DNA of 64,000 nucleotides from NCBI GenBank assembly GCA_947359465.1, contig OX375874.1, positions 103,357,441 to 103,421,440 on the forward strand, written 5' to 3'. The first letter of the stretch is position 1. Every line of letters starts with the position of its first letter. The notes below the pieces were generated by a model. The model was not told the DNA's origin. It saw only the letters and a program-made list of their open reading frames with translations, and ran no database searches. Both the position numbers and the translations under genes were made by a program. Source of the DNA: Metellina segmentata (lineage: Eukaryota > Arthropoda > Arachnida > Araneae > Tetragnathidae). Of the stretch, positions 56,064 through 64,000 are shown piece after piece.

Positions 56064-58679
56064 ATTATGGTGAAGTGATTTAAATTATGTCAAGATTTAT
56101 TTGATTTCGACGGTTTAGTCCTGAACTTGTGATTAGTTAACGAATCATTTCGAGTACTACCAGTGCATATTAATTTGTGTGTTATTTTATTGCAAAGTTA
56201 CAAAAATGAGTTGTTCCGTGAAGCTTTTATAAAAAGACAATTTGGAGCAAAAAGAGTTGGTAAATCGTATTTTTTAATCAAGCAAAATTATACAACTTTT
56301 TGGTCAGATACCCAAAAATCTTAGTGTGCGTGTTTTGTGTTTTTTGTGTGCCATGAGACGAAAAAGGTTTAAAATCGCTGGTTTCGAATAATTATTATTT
56401 TCTTGTACAAATAATAAAATGCGTAGGATGAATTTTTAATTCCTTTAAAACGCATATTTCTTTTTAATTTTTTTGTTATCAAACTACGATTGTCAAATAC
56501 TTCATATCAAGTTTTTATCTATTGTGTTATTTGTGTGAATGTTTATTTATTTCTAAGAAACACTATCTACAAAACGGGTGCAACTTCAGATTTATTTTTT
56601 CTTATTGATACAAATTTTATCATGTGATATGTATGCAAATATTAGAGTGGCTTTTCACGTTTGTTGAAAAAGTTTTAATTTTCTTCGTTGAAACTTCAGT
56701 TTATCCAACGACGAAACAAATCAAATAATAAAATTCATTATTAAAGTTATATTTCTTAAAAAAGATAAAATATCTTGTTATACTTATTCGGAATCTAAAT
56801 ATCAACGGTAATTTTTAATTTAAAATACTTAACTTGGATAAAATGCATAAATATTATACATAAATTGTAATTATATAAGAAACATAAATGGATATTAACT
56901 ACTTGCCACAAAAAAAAAATATTATACATGTTTTAGATTATTTTTATCCTCATTTTTTAGAATTCCTTGCATTACATGAAGAAATGAAAAGTCTCTATAT
57001 TTTCAAAACTATCACCTTTTTTTTAAATATTCGTTATATGTGTTTTAAAATACCCGTGATTGAAATACTTAAATTGGAATGTTAGTTAAATATATTAATA
57101 CAGAAAACGCAGGGCATTACTTCTCTAACTGAATAATTTTTTCACCATGAAAACAGTTCTTTGCTCCCTAGAACTCTTCCATGCACTTTGATAAAAAAAA
57201 AATCCTTCTACACAGAAATACTGAAAAGAAAAATTATCTTAAAATTGATTACGTTTTCATATTCTTTTAAAACAATTTACAAAAAAAAATATTGTAGATT
57301 TAAAGTTAAAATTCTTTATTATTTTACCGTAGTGTGGGAGAGTTATAAAAGTTAAAGTAGCCTAGACATGAAGCCATGTATTTTTTAATCAATTTTGTGG
57401 TAAATTTAAAGTCTTGATACATCTTAAATTCAAGAATATAAAAATATATACCATTACATGTATTTTTGTTAATGTGGCCTCTTTAGTTACTTTAAAAGTA
57501 AATAAAGTAATCAAAAAATATATTCTGTATCAAATGATGCTCCATAAATTTACATTACTATTTCGATGAAATTGATGAATTATCGGTCAAAATTTACTTT
57601 TCTCTGTCTAGAAGAAGCATTTTCTGTGAAGCAAAATGTAGATGGTCCTATGGCTTGTTTTTAGAATAAGATTTCAACACGTCGCCTGTAGAAATTCCTA
57701 ATAAAGAATTCTGTATTGATATGGGATAATTAATTTAGAAGATGTGGAAGTCAAAACCAACTTAATTAAACGCCAAAACGGCGACCAACTAAATTTTAAG
57801 AAGCACTGTGAGCGTTATGCGAGATCATTTGAGTAGCGGAAGTAAAATATTCGCATTCCTTGTGGTATGCTTGTTGATACTAAAAATATCTATTATTTAA
57901 AAAGTTGTAAAAAATACATTTATTTCCTGTAAAAGGGATTGATGATCTTTTTTGTACGAATACGTTTTAAATTTCTCGCTCCAACGAATATTCGTAAAAG
58001 GGGGCTTTTCTATACACTCTAAATGTTACTCAACCATCAACAATCACACGAAAATTTCCTCAAATCCATGGTAATATATGCTAATCCCCGTTTCAGTGCA
58101 AAGGGAAAAAGTGGGACACCGAAAAATCGCCATAAATATTTGAAAACATTTTCGGGGTTCCAAGTTCTTTCTTTTGCAAATCTTTTCAGACAAGCAACAA
58201 CAACGGACAGCGGTCAATCCTGGGACTATAATTTATTTTAAGCCCTCTTCATGCAGACAGGATAGGCAAGAAAGGGTTGTAGGTCTCCACGGGGGGTGCC
58301 GAGGCGATAGGGTGGCCTCTGTCTAATCCCATTTTCCACATGAAGAGAACATTCCGGGACTAGAAAACATATCCGGTCTGCTACAAGTGGAAGGGGGATG
58401 GGTATTATATGAGGAACCCTACTCGTATTTTCACCCATTGGCAAAATATCCACGCTATTGATACTTTATCGGATTAAGAACTAGTTCTGAAGGCTGTATT
58501 TGCTCAAAAATAAACACCGGGGTGCGTTGTGTGTTTGGCGGAATGTGTTACTTCAGAATGGCGTGTTTTGGAAATTCGGTAGGCGTCTGTGAAAGACTTT
58601 CCTATCTTTGTTGCACATTGGAAGGTGTTTTCAATTGAAGGATGCAGGAGAGGAGACCACATTTTGGACTAGTTTCAAG
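56064..58679. other. No gene seen
   Basis: Very AT-rich 2.6 kb. The frames of 62-72 codons here are composed of low-complexity Lys/Ile/Phe/Tyr and look like chance. Confidence 0.5.
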
Positions 58680-59178
58680 TCACATCGGTGTCGATGTTTT
58701 CAAAACATCGATGTTTTATAAAAAAGCGTAGATGTATTTACCATCGATGTATGGAAGCCGATGTTTTTTTGCATCGATGTTTACACTTGTCGATGTTTTA
58801 TTTTTAAATGAAAAAAAGTACCATTATAAAAATTAAAGAAATACCAAGTAGCATAATTTTCACAAGTAAATTCAACATACTTTTTGTCCAAAGTGGCCAA
58901 GGAAAAGGGTCTGAAAAGTAGGGATGCGACATCGATGTCGATGCTTTATAAAAACATTGATGTATTTACCATCGATTTATTGTCGATGTTTGTTTAACAT
59001 CGATGTTTTACGTTGTCGATGTTTTGTTTTTGAATTAAAAAAGCACCATAGTAAAAATTAAGAAAAATGACCCTGCAACTAAGTATTTGTCAGTGAAAGT
59101 TTGTGTGTTTTTAAAAACATCGATGGTTTTTGGGCGATGTATTATCAATATCGATGTTTTGCTGTCGATGTCGCATCC
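58680..59178. repeat. Two hAT-like copies with ACATCGATGT motifs
   Basis: 58680-58917 is the reverse of 29228-29400 (shared AGGGTCTGAAAAGTAGGGATG junction in reverse). 58918-59178 is flanked by TAGGGATGCGACATCGATGT and GTCGATGTCGCATCC, a matching pair of inverted ends. A dozen CATCGATGT or TCGATGTTTT motifs fill both. No transposase frame. Confidence 0.65.
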
Positions 59179-59754
59179 GCAGACAAAAAGGGAATTTCTT
59201 TATCTTTTGAACTGGATGTCTAAACGTACCGAATTTGAATATGCATAAGAAACTTACCTGATGATGCATAATTATTTCCTGCTGTTTTTATCATGATTTG
59301 TCCATCGGGGTAGATATGGCTGCCAAAACAATTTTATAAACTAAAACATTCCCTGCACACAAGATAGCTGCAATTCTTTAAATTTATTTTCTTAATAAAT
59401 TTATAACAGAAGAAGATGTTTTGAACCGAAGGATGTATGAGAGGAGATCCCATTGGGGGTGGGGGGTGGACATGTATCAAACAGAAAAGGGATTTTTCTA
59501 AATTAATTTATTAACATTTTATATTTCATCTTTAATTGAAAAAGTACCTTGCATCATAGTTATATTTTCGATTGTGTCATTTAGGGCCATCTCAAGTAAG
59601 GTCAAACTTACGAAGGGGGTCAAGGCCTTCCTGGAAAAAAAATAAGATATCCTTATTTCATTTTTGATTTTTTTCATTAACATTTCAAGCTGATAGACGA
59701 AATGCCTCGTTCCAAGATCTGGTCATTGTTGCTTTGAACGAAGTATCGTAACAA
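59179..59754. other. No gene seen
   Basis: Nothing supportable. Confidence 0.5.
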
Positions 59755-59872
59755 GACATCGTCATCTGACTATGGTTCAAAATTACATGGTGCTCTTCTT
59801 GGGGGATTGATCCCAGAGTGTCGTCAATTGCCCGTTGTGTTGCTCTAGTACTACGTTAATTAAAATTACCTT
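59755..59872 (+). repeat. SINE 3' fragment
   Basis: Body and tail only: CGTCATCTGACTATGGTTCA to CTACGTTAATTAAAATTACC. Confidence 0.75.
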
Positions 59873-60034
59873 ACCTTATCGTAACGAGACAATTGCTCTA
59901 TTACTCCAAGAAGGAAATTAAGATTCAAGAAGGTAAAACAATTGTTCCTCGCCCAGAACTGATAACTTTTGGGAACAGGTTTAAGCACCAATCGCTAGTC
60001 ACTGCAGCAAAGTTGTCGACGATCATCAGGTAGG

Positions 60035-60325
60035 TAGGTATTTAATTGACGTCTTACTCGAGCAACACAACGATCTATTGTCGACGGTCCTGGTTCCCCG
60101 AAGAGAAAGACTCGAGGACAACACCACGTTGTAACTACTTTCGGATGACGAGGCAAAATCTGAGCCGGTATCCCACTCTCCAAACTTCCACGCCAGGCTG
60201 GACGTGAGGACATTTGAGGCCACGACAGATTTAATGTGTCCATCCCCCTTTGTACACTGTGGTCTTTGGTTCGATTTGAACTCGTTACCCTCCAGTTGCT
60301 AATCCGTTACTCTTACAACCGGGCT
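60035..60325 (-). repeat. SINE, GTAGCCCGGTT-type head, minus strand
   Basis: The minus-strand head is ATAGCCCGGTTGTAAGAGTA with B-box GAGTTCAAATC. The body and tail run down to 60035. Nearly complete. Confidence 0.8.
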
Positions 60326-60391
60326 ATAGCCCGTTGTGTTGCTCTAGTACGACGTTAACTAAAATTACCATTACCATTACCTTACAACCAT
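60326..60391 (+). repeat. SINE tail with (ATTACC)n
   Basis: TAGCCCGTTGTGTTGCTCTA through TACGACGTTAACTAAAATTA, ending in ATTACC repeats; it abuts the next SINE. Confidence 0.7.
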
Positions 60392-60670
60392 GCCGACCAA
60401 CCGGTCTAGTGGTCAAGGTGTTGGCCTCTGGATCGGAAAGTTCCTGGTTCGAATCCGGGTCAGGGCATGGATGTAAATTGTGCTGTCCTTTGTTAGGGAC
60501 AATGATGGTCCACCCATTGGGTGCTCCTTTACAAGTGACCATCACTTCTGGCCTTGTATAAGGCTACAATGACTTCGGTCAATTCTGTACTGTATTGTAT
60601 TTCTGTATTGTATCATGTATTGTATTTGTCTTTGCAATCTGTACCCAGCCTTGCCATTGGAAAAAAAAAA
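60392..60670 (+). repeat. Complete tRNA-derived SINE, A-tailed type
   Basis: Head GACCAACCGGTCTAGTGGTC with B-box GGTTCGAATCC, then a body different from the neighbours (AATGATGGTCCACCCATTGG, CTGGCCTTGTATAAGGCTAC), GTATT repeats, and a terminal A-run. The same head is used by 61336-61678 with another body. Confidence 0.85.
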
Positions 60671-60684
60671 TACCGTACAACCGG

Positions 60685-60905
60685 GCTAGGACCCTGTGGC
60701 ACAGTTGAAAGAACTGATTAGAAACAGGAGGGGTGCGAGTTCAAGCCGGCGAAAGACAGTGTGTACATGTAGGCTGCTACAGGGTACACCTTAAATTTGT
60801 CGTGATCTCAAAAATCCTCACGTTGGTGTGATGTGGAATTGAGTGGGTGCGAGCTCAGGTGTAGACTCGTCATCTGACCGTGATTATAAATTATGAGGCG
60901 TTGTG
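60685..60905 (+). repeat. SINE, GTGGCACAGTT-type head
   Basis: Head CTGTGGCACAGTTGAAAGAA with B-box GCGAGTTCAAGCC, followed by the shared body (CACCTTAAATTTGTCGTGAT) and truncated before its tail by the next copy. Confidence 0.8.
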
Positions 60906-60921
60906 TTTGGATTTTTTTCTT

Positions 60922-61320
60922 AGGGGATTGTCTGGTGGTTAAGGTGTTAGCCTCTAGATCGGAAGGTTCCTTTGTTCGAATCCAGGTCCGCGCATGGATG
61001 TTTGTAAGCGTATGGTGTAGAGGCGGGTGGAGCATGTTAAATCTGTCATGGCCGACAGCCCTCACATTGGGTTGGTGTGGAAATTTGGAGAGTGGGGTGC
61101 CAGGTCAGGTGTTGCCTCGTCATCTGACGTGGTTTGGTCCTCGGATCTTTTCCGTAGGGGATTGATCCCGGACCGTTTTAAATAGCCCGTTGTGTTGCTC
61201 TAGTACGACGTTAATTAAAATTACCTTACACTTAGGGATTGATCCCGGACCGTTTTAAATAGCCCGTTGTGTTGCTCTAGTACGACGTTAATTAAAATTA
61301 CCTTACACTTAGGGATTGAT
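60922..61320 (+). repeat. SINE with triplicated tail
   Basis: Head TCTGGTGGTTAAGGTGTTAG with B-box TTGTTCGAATCC, and the full body. The tail segment from GGGATTGATCCCGGAC to TTAATTAAAATTACC is repeated at about 61157 and 61234, and started again at 61312, with a period of about 78 bp. Confidence 0.85.
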
Positions 61321-61335
61321 CCCGGACTGTTGCCT

Positions 61336-61678
61336 GCTGACCAACCGGTATAGTGGTTTAGGTGTTAGCCTCTAGATCGGAAGGTTCCTGGTTCGAATCC
61401 GGGTCCCGGGCATGGATGTTTGTAAACGTATGGTGTAGAGGCGGCTGGTGCACCTTAAATCTGTCGTGGCCGAAAGTCCTCACGTTGGGTTGGCGTGGAA
61501 GTTTGGAGAGTGGGGTGCCAGCTCAGGTGTTGCTTCGTCATCTGACCGTGGTTCAAAATTACGAAGTGTTGTCCTCGAATCTTTCCCTTAAGGGATTGAT
61601 TCCGGACCGTCGTCAATAGCCCGTTGTGTTGCTCTAGTACGACGTTAACTAAAATTACCATTACCATTACCATTACCC
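61336..61678 (+). repeat. Complete SINE (reference copy)
   Basis: A-box region TAGTGGTTTAGGTG (about 61351), B-box GGTTCGAATCC (61390-61400), body CACCTTAAATCTGTCGTGGC and CCGAAAGTCCTCACGTTGGG, the CCCTTAAGGG palindrome at 61587-61596, and a tail of ATTACC repeats. About 340 bp. It lacks tRNA acceptor-stem pairing and is not a tRNA gene. Confidence 0.9.
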
Positions 61679-62439
61679 GGACTGTTGCCAATAGCCCGTT
61701 GGGTTGTTCTAGTATGACGTTTAATTTTAACTACCTACCGTTACTTGAAAACTTCATTTCTAGAGTCGGCGAAAAATTTAGCTCTGGTAGATCACACAGG
61801 CTTTCAATGGCATTTTGAAAAACAGATTTTTTTAATCCATGTATTTATCCAGAATCACCCTGTTTTCCCCCTCTTGGATGTCTCACTTTGATCACAAAAA
61901 AATACCTCGCAGGAGAGTGTTATTTTTTCGGCGACGAAACTAGTCTTTTTGTTACCTGTCGCCGGCACCGTTTCGTACCTTCTCGAGTTACTTTAATCTC
62001 CAAGAAGCGGAGGACCTCGACCAACAGCTCCCCGTCTCGTTGTTATCCCGTCACTTGTTGTTGGGGTCTCAGAAAGAAGACTGCGGGCCAGAAGAAAAAG
62101 GTTGCGGAGTTGAGAAAGAGGGTGGAAAGGGGCCCGAAAAATCGCCAAGGGTTTTGTTAAGGCACGCGCAAAGAATGGGCCGCTTCCGAGACATTTAAAT
62201 CTAGCCAGGAAGACGTGTCACTATGGCTTTTGTTGGGGGTAGTCTCCGAACCTCCCACCGACACCCCATTCGACCGTGTCCAATTTCAAGGCACCTGAAT
62301 CTGGGGTTAGAAAATAATGGATAAAATAAACCTAGGCTTGGAATTCCGATCTTACAATTGTAAATAAGTCTTTACCTGAGGACAGTTTGGATGTTAGTAA
62401 AAATCGAAAAACCTTCAGAATCGAAACCTTCGACTAATG
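61679..62439. other. No gene seen
   Basis: A SINE tail fragment lies at 61679-61735. The rest includes a less AT-rich stretch (about 61930-62300) whose 90-codon frame shows no domain; I do not call it. Confidence 0.45.
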
Positions 62440-62940
62440 AAGATTATAAAATTTGGAATTGATGTCCATTTCGGTTAAAGATATGGAACTAAACAAGTTT
62501 GTCAACTGTATGGGATTTTCTCACCGGTTTGGTTTCAAACAAACAGAAATGGTCCAATCTCCTTGATACATTCTCGAGTTAAAAGTAGAAAGAATCTTTG
62601 CTGTTTTTACGTTGTTGAATACACCAGTGACTAGTGAATGAATGATGCTGGTGTTTCCCTGCCCTGAAAAGCTTAGTTATAAATCTGAGTGAGAATAACG
62701 AATAATGAAGATTAACATTTTTGGATATATGGCCATTTCAGTTAAAAATAAGGAAATAAGTAAATCTGTTATCAATCTTTACTCGGGAATTTTCTCTGTT
62801 TGGTTTCAAAACAAACCAAATTGGTCCGATCTCCGAGGTGTACATTCTCGAGTTAAACGTCGAAGGAGCCTTAGCTATTTTTACGTTTTTGAACACACTA
62901 GTGACTAGTGAATGATGCTAGTTCTTCCCTGTCCTGAAAC
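62440..62940. repeat. Diverged tandem duplication, about 265-bp period
   Basis: Landmarks ATTTCGGTTAAAGATA / ATTTCAGTTAAAAATA, GGTTTGGTTTCAAACA, TACATTCTCGAGTTAAA and GTGACTAGTGAATGA occur in the same order in both units. ACGAATAATGAAGATTAA near 62700 also occurs in the satellite units at the window start. Confidence 0.8.
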
Positions 62941-63018
62941 CATTGCGGGCAACGCCGTGATGGCTGTTAATTCGTACGCTGAGATAGGCTGAGAATTCGT
63001 AGCAACCACCAGGGGTTA

Positions 63019-63101
63019 GCGAGTAATGGTCACACCTGACACCACGAAAAGAACTTTCACGGGCAACGCCATGCTAGCTAGGTGTGACCACTGCTCGCTG
63101 A
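63019..63101. repeat. Short inverted repeat
   Basis: GCGAGTAATGGTCACACC (63019) and GGTGTGACCACTGCTCGC (63084) pair at 15 of 18 positions around a 48-bp loop; a related GGTCACACCTGACCCC occurs at 1860. Confidence 0.6.
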
Positions 63102-63349
63102 CTCTCGTCAACGCGCACAGTGATTGCTACGTATTCCCATTTTGTTTGCTTCTCAAACGAACACAGGCAAAGCCACCTCGAAGTGCCTATTATCAACAAC
63201 GTAAATCAAAACACGCTAGGATCGGAAAACTTGGCATGGTTCCAAAGGTATTAGGACCAATAGCGCTTGTGACGTCACGGTCGAAAATAGCAAAATCCTC
63301 TCCTACTTCAATGACGTCACATTCCGGTGAAAAGTACGAAAGGTGAAGG

Positions 63350-63520
63350 AAAAAAAACCGAATAAATTGATTAAAAAATGTTCTAGATTAAATCTTAAAA
63401 TTTAGGCGTTGAACAAAAATCGCAAAAAATTAGGACTACCTGTGTGTTAGATTTCATTATTGTAAGTGCCATAGATTCGTCAGGACACTGCGTACAAAGA
63501 CACAGAGAAACACTTCCTTT
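63350..63520 (+). repeat. Possible LINE 3' tail, shared with 41450-41610
   Basis: AAAATTAGGACTACCTGTGT, a GATTCGTCAGGAC stretch and CTTCCTTTTATAATA match the intronic copy. The ending resembles RTE-type 3' tails of arthropods, but no coding part is present. Confidence 0.45.
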
Positions 63521-63521
63521 T

Positions 63522-63720
63522 ATAATACAGTCAGTATTGGTTATATTGGTCAGCACAGCGGTCCACAAAAATCCGACCATATAAGCGGGGTGACCATATA
63601 TGCAGAACAATACTAAACTATTTAATTATGGCAGGATTATATTCACCTATCAGAATATAGTGCTCATAAACAAATAATTAAACTTTTAAGAACATTTTTA
63701 AAATTAATAATATTAAACGG
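63522..63720. mobile_element. pogo-like end, copy of 41690-41885 in reverse
   Basis: CAGTCAGTATTGGTTATATT, then GACCATATAAGCGGGGTGAC. It shares about 190 bp with the intronic element, in opposite orientation. Confidence 0.5.
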
Positions 63721-63734
63721 GTTTTCTCTGGAGC

Positions 63735-63925
63735 GACGAATCAATGTTCACCCTCTAAAGTTAGAATGGTAGTGTCTAGCGTCTGCCTGGAGAACGCCTC
63801 CTGCCAGAATGCATTGTGCCCACAGTAAAGTTTGGCGGAGGTGGAATTATGGTCTGGGGGTATTTCTCCTGGTATGGATTGGGACCTTGGTCCAAATTCA
63901 TGGTAAGCTGAACGCCGAGGTCTAC
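63735..63925 (+). pseudogene. Tc1-type transposase fragment
   Basis: In one frame it reads [20 protein letters not shown] then [12 protein letters not shown] and a stop. This is the Tc1 catalytic-core segment between the first and second acidic residues (the Gly-Gly-Gly-x-Ile/Met-Val-Trp-Gly motif). The part before it (near 63735) keeps a remnant of the first-Asp block. Both the N- and C-terminal parts are absent or degraded within the window. Confidence 0.75.
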
Positions 63926-64000
63926 TGCACTACACGGTTAAGTGATCCTTATTTTACTTTCCCCTACACATTTTTTCACCTTTGAAACAAAGAGTTCTGT

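Noticed and set aside
56888..57355. Two frames of 64-65 residues
   Set aside because: Low-complexity Lys/Ile/Phe/Tyr translation of AT-rich DNA; no splice or domain evidence.
60392..60460. tRNA gene
   Set aside because: A- and B-box-like sequences are present, but the acceptor stem does not pair and the same head recurs in many SINE copies.
61888..62160. 90-residue basic protein
   Set aside because: It has no recognisable domain or splice context and lies between repeats; the basic composition could be chance.

Overview
The window is AT-rich eukaryotic nuclear DNA, most likely from an arthropod or a similar invertebrate. The evidence is spliceosomal introns (strong GT donor, pyrimidine-rich AG acceptor, AATAAA signals), tRNA-derived SINEs, and a dense mix of Tc1/mariner, hAT, PIF/Harbinger, Helitron, Gypsy and CR1-like elements. 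I see nothing bacterial: no operons and no Shine-Dalgarno sites. The species cannot be read from the sequence.

Only one host gene is well supported, at about 35.44-47.78 kb on the plus strand. A 5.2-kb coding exon (35454-40652) joins in phase 0, across a 5.4-kb repeat-filled intron, to a terminal exon (46076-47278). It encodes about 2133 residues: a short N-terminus, a putative two-helix membrane hairpin, a helical region of about 270 residues, and a very long acidic, Ser/Asn/Glu/Lys-rich tail with internal repeats. I do not recognise the family.

Layout. 0-1.35 kb is a satellite-like tandem array. 1.4-4.8 kb holds SINE pieces, a hAT remnant and two Harbinger-type elements sharing a TTA. 5.16-11.79 kb is a large inverted duplication whose centre holds a 3.2-kb PIF/Harbinger element, itself interrupted by a hAT. 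12.6-22.7 kb is one mariner-like element (TIRs and TA duplication at both outer ends) split by a Gypsy retrotransposon with 468-bp LTRs, with half of the mariner and one LTR duplicated. 22.7-33 kb carries SINEs, four hAT-type elements or remnants, and an unclassified inverted-repeat element. 33037-34539 is an apparently intact mariner with 122-bp TIRs and a full transposase. After the host gene come a deleted mariner relative, SINEs, two Helitron copies containing a histone-type 3' stem-loop, more hAT-like ends, a SINE cluster (59.7-61.7 kb) and, at the right edge, a Tc1 fragment.

The elements are mostly nested. Several boundaries are fixed to the base by target-site duplications: TA for mariners, 8 bp for hATs, TTA for Harbingers, 5 bp for Gypsy. 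The intact mariner and the near-identical LTRs indicate recent activity; the other elements are decayed.
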